Assembly: GCF_902859625.1 (NCBI RefSeq)
Contig: NZ_CADIJX010000001.1
Coordinates: 1,054,001-1,118,000, forward strand
Source of the DNA: Achromobacter pestifer
GTDB taxonomy: Bacteria; Pseudomonadota; Gammaproteobacteria; Burkholderiales; Burkholderiaceae_B
Length of the DNA stretch: 64,000 nucleotides
Direction: 5' to 3'
Position 1 is the stretch's first letter; each line of letters starts with the position of its first letter. Made by a program: the position numbers and the translations under genes. Positions 26,075-35,868 of the stretch are shown here, in pieces. Under the pieces are notes generated by a model that searched no databases, was not told the origin of the DNA, and worked only from the letters and a program-made list of their open reading frames with translations.

Positions 26075-26935
26075 TCAATGCGCCAGGCTGGCGACGCCAT
26101 TGCTCAGCACCACCGTGCCGCGCTCGTGGGCCAGGGCCCGAAACCGCAGGTTGTCGCCGTCGCGCCATATCTCCACGCGCAGCGTCTCGCCCGGGAAGAA
26201 CGGCGCCGAAAAGCGCGCGGCGATCGCGCCCAGCCGCTGCGGCGCCGCAGGCGCGCAGGCCTGCAACAAGGCGCGGGCCGCCATGCCATAGGTGCATAGC
26301 CCATGCAGGATGGGCCGGTCGAAGCCGGCGGCGCGCGCCATTTGCGGCAGCGCGTGCACCGGATTGAGGTCGCCGTTCAGGCGGTACAGCAGGGCTTGCT
26401 GTGGCAGCGTGGTCAGCAACACGACCTGATCGGGCTCGCGCTCCGGCGTGGCCGGCAAAGCCTCTGGCGATTCGTCGCCCTGGCCAAAGCCGCCATCGGC
26501 GCGGCAGAACGACACATGCTCGACCGTCGCCAGCGGCTCGCCGCTGTCGGCATCCGAGATATCGCGCACGGTCACCACCAGCGCCCCCTTGCTGGCGCCC
26601 TTGTCCACCACCCGCGTCACCCGGGTCTGGCTGCGCACCGCGCCGGCTGCGGCCAGCGGGGCGTGGAAGGTCATGCGGTGCTCGCCGTGCAGGATCTTCA
26701 CCCAGTCGATGCCGGTGGCCGGATCGGCCGCCCAGCCGTTGGGCGCACCGATGGTGGCCAGGAAGGTCGGCACCACGGCCGTCCCCTCTTCATGCACGTA
26801 GCGCAGCTCGCCTTCTTTGCCCGGATCGCTGCCGTAGCCCAGTCCCAGCGCGTAGATCATGCAGTCGCGCGCGGTATAGCGGTCGACGCGGTCCTCGAAC
26901 TTCCAATTGCGCAGGTTTTGATAATCGATTGCCAT
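26075..26935 (-). CDS. MaoC-type enoyl-CoA hydratase 2, double hot-dog
   Basis: 286 residues, with two hot-dog domains as in peroxisomal hydratase 2 and mycobacterial steroid MaoC proteins. The N-terminal domain starts with YTARDCMIYALGLGYG and the catalytic hydratase-2 motif is in the second half: N-P-V-H-ALP...FDRPILHGLCTYGMAARALL. It hydrates trans-2-enoyl-CoA to the (R)-3-hydroxyacyl-CoA. It is the third gene of the minus-strand operon after the Bug genes. Confidence 0.85.
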   Translation of the reverse strand: MAIDYQNLRNWKFEDRVDRYTARDCMIYALGLGYGSDPGKEGELRYVHEEGTAVVPTFLATIGAPNGWAADPATGIDWVKILHGEHRMTFHAPLAAAGAVRSQTRVTRVVDKGASKGALVVTVRDISDADSGEPLATVEHVSFCRADGGFGQGDESPEALPATPEREPDQVVLLTTLPQQALLYRLNGDLNPVHALPQMARAAGFDRPILHGLCTYGMAARALLQACAPAAPQRLGAIAARFSAPFFPGETLRVEIWRDGDNLRFRALAHERGTVVLSNGVASLAH

Positions 26936-26990
26936 GGATCATGCCTCCCTACGCATGCCGGCGGCGTCTTTGCCGCCGCCGGCATGCTGG

Positions 26991-27974
26991 TCATTCCGCC
27001 TTGATGCCGGCGGCCTTGATGATTTTTTCCCAGCGGTCCTTTTCCGACCGGATGAAAGTGTCGAACTCGGCCGGCGTGCCGCCAAGCGGAATGCCGCCCT
27101 GCTGCGCCAGTTGCTTCTTCACCTCTTCATCGGCCAGGACCGCGTTGAGCTCGGTGTTCAAGCGGGCGACCACTGCCGGCGGCGTGCGGGCCGCGACCAG
27201 CACGCCCAGCCACGCGCCGACATCCACGTCGGGATAGCCTTGCTCGGCCAGCGTCGGCACGTCGGGCAGGATCTGGCTGCGTTCGCGGGTGGTGACGGCC
27301 AGCGCGCGCAGCCTGCCGGCCTTGACCAGCGGTGCCACGGTGATCACGTTTTCGACCGTGAAATCCACCTGCCCCGCCACCAGATCATTGGTCGCCGGCG
27401 CCGCGCCCTTGTAGGGCACGGTGATCGCCGTGAAGTCCAGGCGGTTCTTCAGCAGCTCGCCGCCCAGGTGTCCGGAGGTCCCGATCATGGATACCGCCAT
27501 GGACAGGTTGCCCTGCTTCTTGCGCGCATAGTCACGGAATTCGGCCAGCGTCTTGACTGGCGCGTTGGCGTTGACGACCAGCGCGTTTGGCATCGTGATG
27601 ATGCGCGCCACCGGCGCGAAGTCGGACATCGCGTACGGCAGCTTGCTGTACAGCGTGTAATTGACTGCGTTCGGCCCGCTGCTGCCCATGACCATCGTGT
27701 AGCCGTCGGGTTCGGCGCGCAGCAAGCTCTGCATGCCCAGGATGCCGGCCGCGCCCGGCACGTTTTCCACCACCACTGGCTGCCCCAGCCGTTCGGACAG
27801 TTTCTTGCCCACGATCCGGCTGGTGATGTCCAGGATGCCGCCCGGCGAACTGGGCGCGATCAGGCGCAAAGGTTTGGTCGGATAGCCATCCGCCGCGCGC
27901 GACATCTGCGGCAGGGCCAATGAGGTCATCAGGCCGGCCAGCACTGCCAGCGCGACTCGCCTGCGTGTGTTCAT
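26991..27974 (-). CDS. Bug/TctC-type periplasmic receptor (a)
   Basis: 327 residues with an N-terminal signal (to about ...SRAADGYP). It shows the family start YPTKPLRLIAPSSPGGILDITSRIV and the PVVVENVPGAAG motif that contacts carboxylates. Such receptors serve tripartite tricarboxylate transporters, but no TctA/TctB membrane genes are nearby. AGGAGACATACATG supports the start. It shares the operon with the CoA genes, so it probably captures the pathway acid or a related ligand. Confidence 0.9.
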   Translation of the reverse strand: MNTRRRVALAVLAGLMTSLALPQMSRAADGYPTKPLRLIAPSSPGGILDITSRIVGKKLSERLGQPVVVENVPGAAGILGMQSLLRAEPDGYTMVMGSSGPNAVNYTLYSKLPYAMSDFAPVARIITMPNALVVNANAPVKTLAEFRDYARKKQGNLSMAVSMIGTSGHLGGELLKNRLDFTAITVPYKGAAPATNDLVAGQVDFTVENVITVAPLVKAGRLRALAVTTRERSQILPDVPTLAEQGYPDVDVGAWLGVLVAARTPPAVVARLNTELNAVLADEEVKKQLAQQGGIPLGGTPAEFDTFIRSEKDRWEKIIKAAGIKAE

Positions 27975-28056
27975 GTATGTCTCCTGATAGTCTTGTGTCC
28001 CGCGGGCTTGTGGCGCCCGCTGTCTCGAATCCGATGACCGGACTCGTTGCCGCGCG

Positions 28057-29022
28057 TCAATCCACCTTCATGCCGGTGGCATCGACCACGCCCTGCCACT
28101 TCTTCACTTCGGTCTTCAGAAAGGCCCGAGCCTCTTCCGGGCCGCCCGTCAAGGGCCGGGCGTAGATCCGGTCCATGAACTCCTGCACGTCGGGCTGCTT
28201 GTTGATGTCGGCCACGGCGTCGGCCAGCTTCTTCAAGACCGGCGCCGGCACCTTGGCGGGCGCCGCCATGAAGTACACCGCTTCCACGTCATAGCCCTTG
28301 AGGCCGGCCTCTTCGATGGTGGGCAGGTCCGGCATCGCCTTCATGCGTTCGCGCCCGGTTACAGCCAGCGCCTTCAGCTTCTTGGACTGCACCAGCGGAA
28401 TCGCGGTGGAAACGCTGCCGAACATCATGTCCACCGTGCCCGACATCAGGTCCACCTCTGCCGGGGTCACGCCCTTGTAGGGCACGTGGGTCATGTCGAC
28501 CCCGGCCATGACCTTGAAGAGCTCGCCCGCCAGATGGATGGATGAGCCCATGCCGGCCGAAGCGAAGGTCAGCTTATTGCCCGGCGTCTTGGCCTTGCGG
28601 ATCAGGTCGTCGACGCTCTGGATGCTGGAGCCGGGCGGCACCACCAGGATGTTGGGCGTGGAAGCCACCATGCCGATGGGCATCAGGTCGCGCTCCCAGT
28701 CGTAGGGGTTGCGCTTCATGGCGGCGTTGGCCGCCACGTAATTGGCCGCCATCGCGATCGTGTAGCCGTCTGCTGGCGCCTGGGTCAGCGCCTGGATCGC
28801 GATATTGCCGCCGGCGCCAGGGCGGTTTTCCACGATGAATGTCTGATTGAACCGTTCCCCGAGTTTTTTGGCGTACAGGCGGGCGAGCAGGTCGGTGGCG
28901 CCGCCAGGCGCGAAGCCCACGTAGAACCGCACCGGCTTGTCCGGATAAGCATCAGCCGCGCTGGCTGCTCCGACGGCAGCCACGCTCAGTACCGCGGCCA
29001 ACAATCCCTTCAACATTGCCAT
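28057..29022 (-). CDS. Bug/TctC-type periplasmic receptor (b)
   Basis: 321 residues, signal peptide ending near ASAADAYP, followed by KPVRFYVGFAPGGATDLLARL and FIVENRPGAGGNIAIQAL. It is a paralogue of the receptor gene just downstream, with limited identity outside the family motifs. GGAGATCGACTCATG gives a good ribosome site. As the first gene of the minus-strand operon it sits at the divergent promoter facing the SDR gene. Confidence 0.9.
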   Translation of the reverse strand: MAMLKGLLAAVLSVAAVGAASAADAYPDKPVRFYVGFAPGGATDLLARLYAKKLGERFNQTFIVENRPGAGGNIAIQALTQAPADGYTIAMAANYVAANAAMKRNPYDWERDLMPIGMVASTPNILVVPPGSSIQSVDDLIRKAKTPGNKLTFASAGMGSSIHLAGELFKVMAGVDMTHVPYKGVTPAEVDLMSGTVDMMFGSVSTAIPLVQSKKLKALAVTGRERMKAMPDLPTIEEAGLKGYDVEAVYFMAAPAKVPAPVLKKLADAVADINKQPDVQEFMDRIYARPLTGGPEEARAFLKTEVKKWQGVVDATGMKVD

Positions 29023-29060
29023 GAGTCGATCTCCTTCCGTTTTTCTTAGAGATATGGGAA

Positions 29061-29109
29061 TGCCGGGCCAACTTATTCCGACATGCCGAACAGTATAACG
29101 ACGTGCCGA
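29061..29109. promoter_or_regulatory. three phased TGCCG(A/G) repeats in divergent promoter
   Basis: The 227-bp gap between the Bug and SDR genes has TGCCG at 29061, 29084 and 29104. The last two are within near-identical 11-bp copies, CGACATGCCGA (29079-29089) and CGACGTGCCGA (29099-29109), 20 bp apart. The IclR regulator in the cluster is the natural candidate to bind them. Confidence 0.45.
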
Positions 29110-29249
29110 TATTAATTGTCAATATTTCCGGTGGTGTGTATATTTCTTCGGAACCTCGGAATAAATTCAAACCTGTCTGACGCACCCCGGGATATCGGAT
29201 TTCGGGTCCAAGGCGCCGGGCACCCATCAGCTACAGAAGGGGAATGGAG

Positions 29250-30002
29250 ATGGACCTGCAACTCACCGGTAAAGTCGCTGTCATCACGGGCTCGGGCCGC
29301 GGCATCGGCTACGCCTCGGCGCTGGCCCTGGCGCAGGAAGGCGCCCGGATCGTGATTACCGACATCAACCCGGAATCGGTGGAACAGGCGGTCGGCAGCC
29401 TGAAACAGGCCGGCCATGACGCCATCGGCGCCGTGCTCGACGTCTGCGATCCCGATCAGGTCCAGACCATGGCCGAACTGGCGGCGCACGCATTCGGCGG
29501 CATCGACATCCTGGTCAACAACGCCGGCTTCACGCGCGACAAGTACCTGCTGAAGATGCCGGTGGAAGACTGGGACTCGGTGGTGGACACCATCCTGAAG
29601 GGCGCCTACTACTGCACCAAGGCCGCCCTGCCCTCGATGATGGAAAGGAAGTGGGGCCGCGTCATCAACATCGCCTCGCGCGCTCACTGGGGCAACCCCG
29701 GCCAGACCAACTATTCAGCCGCCAAGGCTGGCTTGATCGGCTTCACCCGCGCGCTGGCGCTGGAACAGGGCAAGTTCAACATCACCGCCAACGCCATCGC
29801 CCCGGGCCTGATCGAAACGCCGCTGGTGCGCGGCCTGTCCACCTACGAGACCTTGCGCGCCAACGCGCTCGCGCGCCAGCCGGTGCCGCGCCTGGGCGCG
29901 GTTGAGGACATCGCCAACGCCGTGACCTTCCTGGCCTCCGAGCGGTCTTCGTTCATCACGGGCGAACTGCTGCATGTGACCGGCGGCCGCTACGCTTCGT
30001 AA
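29250..30002 (+). CDS. short-chain dehydrogenase/reductase, FabG-like
   Basis: About 250 residues with a Rossmann cofactor motif ITGSGRGIGYAS, NNAG, and catalytic Ser...Tyr-x3-Lys in IASRAHWGNPGQTNYSAAK. It likely oxidises a 3-hydroxyacyl-CoA to 3-ketoacyl-CoA. AAGGGG is 7 nt from the ATG at 29250, better than from the ATG at 29244. It begins the plus-strand operon. Confidence 0.85.
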   Translation: MDLQLTGKVAVITGSGRGIGYASALALAQEGARIVITDINPESVEQAVGSLKQAGHDAIGAVLDVCDPDQVQTMAELAAHAFGGIDILVNNAGFTRDKYLLKMPVEDWDSVVDTILKGAYYCTKAALPSMMERKWGRVINIASRAHWGNPGQTNYSAAKAGLIGFTRALALEQGKFNITANAIAPGLIETPLVRGLSTYETLRANALARQPVPRLGAVEDIANAVTFLASERSSFITGELLHVTGGRYAS

Positions 30003-30041
30003 AACGCCCTCTTCGCGCCCCACTCCGGAATCCGATCAGCC

Positions 30042-30539
30042 ATGCAAAGCGCAAGCCCAGCCAGCAAATTCCCGCTGTCCCCCCCGCCCCCGATGCCGCC
30101 GCTTGCGGTCGGCCACAGTTTCGAGTCCGCCGGCCGCACCATCACCGAAAGCGACATCGTCAACTTCGCCTGCCTGTCCGGCGACTTCAACCGCCTGCAC
30201 GTCGATCACGAGTACGCCAGCGCCACGCCCTTCGGCCAGCGCATTGCCCATGGCCTGCTGGTGCTGTCCGTCCTGTCCGGACTGACCACCCAGTCCAGCG
30301 GCTACCGCCAGCTGGAACCCTATGTGCTGGCGCTGATCGACATCAATTGCCGCTTTCCCAAGCCCACCTTCATCGGCGACACCATCGTCGTGCGGGTGAC
30401 GGTGACGGAAAAGACCGGGCAGTACCGACCCGGCAAGGACAAGGTGGTGTTCCGGCGCGAAGCCGTCAACCAGCGCGGAGAGGTCGTGGTCCAGGCCGAC
30501 TTCGCGATGGTGCTGCGGTCCATGGAGGGCACGGCATGA
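30042..30539 (+). CDS. MaoC-like enoyl-CoA hydratase, single hot-dog
   Basis: 165 residues with the R-specific hydratase motif D-x(4)-H: GDFNRLHVDHEYA followed by PFGQRIAHGLLVLS. The Pro-rich N-terminus (SPPPPMPPL) is poorly conserved. It could act with the double hot-dog hydratase in the divergent operon. The stop overlaps the start of the CoA-ligase gene (ATGA). Confidence 0.85.
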   Translation: MQSASPASKFPLSPPPPMPPLAVGHSFESAGRTITESDIVNFACLSGDFNRLHVDHEYASATPFGQRIAHGLLVLSVLSGLTTQSSGYRQLEPYVLALIDINCRFPKPTFIGDTIVVRVTVTEKTGQYRPGKDKVVFRREAVNQRGEVVVQADFAMVLRSMEGTA

Positions 30540-32665
30540 AACCGTTCGCAGACCTGAGCCGCTTCATCAATCCGCGCAACGTGGCCGTGGTCGGCGCCTC
30601 CGCCCGCGAATCCAGTCAGGGGCGCCGCCTGTACGACAACCTGGTGCTGCATTCGTCAGTGCCGGGCGAGGTCTACGCGGTCAATCCGGCCTACCAGGAG
30701 ATCGGCGGCCGGCCCTGCTGGCCTTCGATCAGCGCCCTGCCCGACGCCGAGATCGACGTGGCCCTGATCATGATCAATGCCTCGCTGGTGCTGGATGCGT
30801 TGCGCCAATGCGTGGCGCGCGGCATTCCCTTCGCGGTGGTCATGACATCAGGGTTTTCAGAGGCGGGCGAGGAAGGCCAGCGCCTGGAACGCGAGATCGC
30901 CGAGCTGTGCCAGGCCACCGGCCTGCATGTGTACGGTCCCAACTGTCCCGGCTTCGTCAATGTCCGCGACCGCCTGGGCATGACTTTTTCGCCCGCTTTC
31001 AAGGACGATCTGAACACGGGTTCCATCGGCCTGGCGACCCAGGGCGGCGGGCTGGGACGCAACCTGCTACAGGGCCTGTCTTTCGGCCAGGGCGTCGGGC
31101 TGTGGTTTTCCGCGGGCAACGAGGTGGACCTGGAGATTCCGGACTTCATCGCCCACATGGCCAATGACCCGAAGATCAGCGTGATCGCCCTGCTGATGGA
31201 AGGCGTCAAGCACGGCAGGCGCCTGACCGCGGCGCTGGAACTGGCGCGCGCGCGCAACAAGCCGGTGGTGGTGCTGAAGGTCGGCCGCTCGGAAGCCGGC
31301 GTGCGCGCAGCCCAGTCGCACACGGCGTCGGTGGCCGGCACGGCCGCCGTCAACAGCGCCGTGTTCCGCCAATTCGGCGCGATCGAAGTGGACGACCTGG
31401 ACCAGTTGTTGGCGGTCTCGCGTCTGTTGACCCGCATCACGCCCAAGAGCGGCAACGGCCTGTGTATCTATACCTTCTCGGGCGGCACCGCCGCGCTGGC
31501 GGCCGACATCGCCGGCGCCGCCAGCCTGCCGATGGCGGTGTTCGCGCCGGAAACCAAGGCCGCCTTGCGCAAGCTGCTGCCGGACTTCGCCGCCATGGAC
31601 AATCCGGTCGATACCACGGCCGACATCCTGCGCAACCCCGAGGCCTCGGCCGCATGCCTGCGCGCGATATGCGCCGACCCCGCGGTGGGCACGGTGCTGT
31701 TCCCTGTTCCCATGGATTACGGATCCATCACCGACGGCATAGCGCAAGCCATCGCCACGGTGGCGGCAGAAACCGACACCCTGATCGTGCCGGTCTGGAT
31801 GAGCCGGCGCCTGGGCGGCGGCTTCCAGTTGCTGGAAACGGCCGGCCTGCTGCCCTTCCTGTCGCTATCGGACGCGATCGCCGCGCTGTCCAAGGCCATC
31901 CCCTGGAAGCGGCCGGCGCCGCAATCCGCCCCGGCCTCGCATCAGAGCGCAGGCGCGGCCAGCGGCGTCCGCATGCTCAGCGAAGCCGCGGCCAAGTCCT
32001 TGCTGCGCGAAGCTGGCCTGCCGATTCCTGAAGGGCGGGTAGTCGCCAGCGCCGAGCAGGCGGCGCAAGAGGCCGAGCGCCTGGGATTGCCCGTGGTGAT
32101 GAAGGTGGTCAGCGCTCAGATCGCGCACAAGACCGAGGCCGGCGGGGTCAAGCTGGGCATCGCCAGCGCCGGCGCGGCGCGCGAGGCCTACGCGGCCATC
32201 CATGAATCCGTCGCGCGCCACAGCCCAGGCGCCGTCATCGACGGCATCCTGGTGGAGCGCATGCTGCCGCCGGGCGGCCGCGAAGTGCTGGTCGGCGTAC
32301 ACCGCGACGCAGCCTTCGGCTTGGTGCTGACCTTCGGCCTGGGCGGCATCTTCGTCGAGACCATCCGCGACGTGGCCCACCGCATGGTTCCGCTGTCCCG
32401 CGACGATGCCCGCGCCCTGCTGCGTGAAATCCGCCATGCCGACGTGCTGGACGGGGTGCGCGGCCAGGCGCCGGCCGACCTCGCAGCCCTGGAAGACCTG
32501 ATCCTGCGGGTCTCGGACTTCGCCTGGAGCCACCGCGACGCCTTGCAGGAGATGGAGCTCAACCCGGTCTGGGTCGGCGCCGAAGGACAAGGCGCGGTGC
32601 CGCTGGACGCGCTGATCGGCTTGCGCCTTGGGGCCGATACCGGCCTTGGACTGCCTAAGCCATGA
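30536..32665 (+). CDS. NDP-forming acyl-CoA synthetase
   Basis: 709 residues in the order CoA-binding domain (about 10-135, NPRNVAVVGASARE), ligase domain (about 150-300), second CoA ligase domain (about 300-450) and ATP-grasp (about 480-709, LPVVMKVVSAQIAHKTEAGGV). The succinyl-CoA-ligase type phospho-histidine region is GLATQGGGLGRNLLQ. Such enzymes reversibly couple acyl-CoA to NTP synthesis. It is the third CoA-activating or transferring enzyme in the cluster. The start at 30536 overlaps the MaoC stop; the longer open frame is out of phase with any start signal. Confidence 0.85.
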   Translation: MKPFADLSRFINPRNVAVVGASARESSQGRRLYDNLVLHSSVPGEVYAVNPAYQEIGGRPCWPSISALPDAEIDVALIMINASLVLDALRQCVARGIPFAVVMTSGFSEAGEEGQRLEREIAELCQATGLHVYGPNCPGFVNVRDRLGMTFSPAFKDDLNTGSIGLATQGGGLGRNLLQGLSFGQGVGLWFSAGNEVDLEIPDFIAHMANDPKISVIALLMEGVKHGRRLTAALELARARNKPVVVLKVGRSEAGVRAAQSHTASVAGTAAVNSAVFRQFGAIEVDDLDQLLAVSRLLTRITPKSGNGLCIYTFSGGTAALAADIAGAASLPMAVFAPETKAALRKLLPDFAAMDNPVDTTADILRNPEASAACLRAICADPAVGTVLFPVPMDYGSITDGIAQAIATVAAETDTLIVPVWMSRRLGGGFQLLETAGLLPFLSLSDAIAALSKAIPWKRPAPQSAPASHQSAGAASGVRMLSEAAAKSLLREAGLPIPEGRVVASAEQAAQEAERLGLPVVMKVVSAQIAHKTEAGGVKLGIASAGAAREAYAAIHESVARHSPGAVIDGILVERMLPPGGREVLVGVHRDAAFGLVLTFGLGGIFVETIRDVAHRMVPLSRDDARALLREIRHADVLDGVRGQAPADLAALEDLILRVSDFAWSHRDALQEMELNPVWVGAEGQGAVPLDALIGLRLGADTGLGLPKP

Positions 32666-32707
32666 GCGCCGCCCCCTCTCTCCCGACCCTACCCGTCTAG
32701 GACTCGC

Positions 32708-33862
32708 ATGGACTTCTCACTGGACTCCACCCAAATCGAATTGCGCGACTCGCTGCGCCGTTACCTGACGGCCGAAGTCGCGCCCATCGTCAACCGCTAC
32801 GAAGCCGAAGCCCGCATCGTGCCGCAGGACATGGTCCGCGCGATGCGCGATTTCGGCCTGCTGGGCGGCATGCTTCAAGAAAAGGACGGCGGCTACGGCT
32901 TGCCCATGACGACCTACGGCGTGCTGATAGCCGAGCTGGCGCGCGTCTGGCCTTCGTTGCGCAGCATCGTCAGCACCAGCAATCTCGCGGCCTCGGTGCT
33001 GAGCGACGGCGGCTCGCCCTATCTCAAGGAAAAGTACCTGCCGCGCGTCCTGTCGGGCGACGCGATCGCCAGCTTCGCGCTCAGCGAACCGAACATCGGC
33101 TCCGACGCCGCCAACGTCGAAACCCGCGCCATCGAAACCGCGAGCGGCTGGCGGGTCAACGGCCGCAAGCTCTACATCAGCCTGGGCACGGTGTGCGAGC
33201 TAGGCGTGGTGTTCGTGCAGACCCAGCGGCAAAGCGGCGAGCGCGGCGTGTCCTGCCTGCTGTTCGAGCGCGCGATGCCGGGCTTCTCGTCCAGCCCCAT
33301 CGACAAGATGGGCATGCTCAGCTGCCCGCTGGGCGAGCTGCTGTTCGAGGATGTCGAAATCCCTGCGGCCAACCTGGTCGGCACCGAAGGCAAGGGCTTC
33401 GCGCTGGCCAAGAAATACCTCAACATCGGCCGCTGCGTGGTGGCGTTCTCCGCGCAGGGCATCGCCGAGGCCGCCTATGAGGCGGCAGTAAAATACGCTG
33501 GCGACCGGGTCCAGTTCGGCCGACCCATAGGCGGCTTCCAGATGGTGCAGCATATGATCGCCGACATGATGACGCTGGTCGAAACCTCGCGCCTGCTGTG
33601 CTGGCGCGCGGCCGACGCGCTGGACCGTAGTGCCGCAGACAGCCAGATGCTATGTTCGATGGCCAAGCGCCACGCCACCGACGCCGTGCTGCGCGTGGCG
33701 GAACTGTCCATGCAGGTGCATGGCGGCGCGGGCTATACCACGCTGTTCCCCGTCGAGCGCCATTACCGCGATGCCCGCCACCTGAGCATCGCCGAAGGCA
33801 CCAACCAGATCCAGGCCCTACTCATGGCGCAAAGCGTATTGGGCATTTCCGCGTTGAAATGA
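32708..33862 (+). CDS. acyl-CoA dehydrogenase (second of two), glutaryl-CoA-dehydrogenase-like
   Basis: 384 residues with FALSEPNIGSDAAN, QVHGGAGYTTLFPVERHYRDARHLSI and the C-terminal glutamate region AEGTNQIQALLMAQ. It resembles the glutaryl-CoA/branched-chain dehydrogenases more than medium-chain ones. Different subclass from the dehydrogenase at 23357, which suggests two distinct oxidation steps. Confidence 0.9.
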   Translation: MDFSLDSTQIELRDSLRRYLTAEVAPIVNRYEAEARIVPQDMVRAMRDFGLLGGMLQEKDGGYGLPMTTYGVLIAELARVWPSLRSIVSTSNLAASVLSDGGSPYLKEKYLPRVLSGDAIASFALSEPNIGSDAANVETRAIETASGWRVNGRKLYISLGTVCELGVVFVQTQRQSGERGVSCLLFERAMPGFSSSPIDKMGMLSCPLGELLFEDVEIPAANLVGTEGKGFALAKKYLNIGRCVVAFSAQGIAEAAYEAAVKYAGDRVQFGRPIGGFQMVQHMIADMMTLVETSRLLCWRAADALDRSAADSQMLCSMAKRHATDAVLRVAELSMQVHGGAGYTTLFPVERHYRDARHLSIAEGTNQIQALLMAQSVLGISALK

Positions 33863-33911
33863 CCGATTACCCAAACGCCAGGGCCGGCTCCCCACTGAAC
33901 TCCAACATCCT

Positions 33912-34649
33912 ATGCCGCAAATCCTCCCTACCGCACAGCGCGTGCTGCAAGTCTTCGAAGTCTATGCGCGGGAACGCCGTCCCCTGACAAATTCGGAAAT
34001 GGCGCGCTTTCTCGAGCTGGCCGACAGCAACTGCTCCGATCTGCTGTATACGCTGCGCCAGGCTGGTTACCTGCTGCGCACGCCGAAGTCGCGCTACTTC
34101 CACCCGACCGGCAGGCTGCTTGACGTGGCCCAGGGGATCTCGGCTGCCGACCCGCTACAGTCCTTTGCGTCCGAAGCGCTGGAGATCCTGACGCGCCAGT
34201 CCGGCGAATCATCGATGTGCGGGCTGCTCGACGGCAACAAGGTGAAGATCTACGCCAGCCAGGAGAGCCCGCGCGCCTTGCGCTACGTGGTGCAACCCGG
34301 CACCACCTTCGACCTTCAGGTCGCGGCGTTGGGCAAGGCGCTGCTGGGCGAGATGGACCCCGCGGAGCGCAATGCGCTGATCGACACCCTGCCCTTCGAG
34401 CACGTCACGGCCAGCAGCATCACCGACCCCGGCACCCTGCGCGCGCAGATCGAATCGCAGCAGGCCAAGCACTATTTCAACAGCCGCGACGAAGGCAATG
34501 AAGGCGTATCGGCCGTCGGCATCGCAGGGCGCGTGGGCGGCCAACTGACAGCGCTGTCCATCGTCGGCCCGACCCATCGGATGGACGCCAACATGCAGAA
34601 GTACGTTCAGATCATCCTGGACGCCCGCGCCGAATTCTTCGATTCCTGA
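33912..34649 (+). CDS. IclR-family regulator
   Basis: 245 residues with an N-terminal winged helix (TAQRVLQVFEVYARERRPLT..NSEMARFLELADSNCSDLLYTLRQAGYL) and an IclR effector domain (IYASQESPRALRYVVQPGTTF...ALGKALLGEM). It lies inside the plus-strand run, 49 bp after the dehydrogenase gene and 27 bp before the racemase gene. The likely regulator of both arms of the catabolic island. Confidence 0.85.
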   Translation: MPQILPTAQRVLQVFEVYARERRPLTNSEMARFLELADSNCSDLLYTLRQAGYLLRTPKSRYFHPTGRLLDVAQGISAADPLQSFASEALEILTRQSGESSMCGLLDGNKVKIYASQESPRALRYVVQPGTTFDLQVAALGKALLGEMDPAERNALIDTLPFEHVTASSITDPGTLRAQIESQQAKHYFNSRDEGNEGVSAVGIAGRVGGQLTALSIVGPTHRMDANMQKYVQIILDARAEFFDS

Positions 34650-34676
34650 ACACGCAATCATGGAGTGACGATAGAC

Positions 34677-35807
<1,131 letters not shown>

Positions 35808-35825
35808 CAGGCTGCGGCAACTTGC

Positions 35826-35852
35826 GGCCAGGCCCGCACGCGCGGCCTGGCC
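35826..35852. other. intercistronic hairpin
   Basis: GGCCAGGCC and GGCCTGGCC form a perfect 9-bp stem with a 9-nt loop in the 61-bp gap between the racemase and crotonase genes. There is no T-run, so it is more likely an mRNA processing or stability element, or a weak terminator. Confidence 0.4.
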
Positions 35853-35868
35853 ATCATGAAAGGCAGAC

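Noticed and set aside
33912-34649. IclR gene taken as end of one operon and start of another
   Set aside because: Gaps of 49 and 27 bp do not show a terminator, so I keep it in the plus-strand run.
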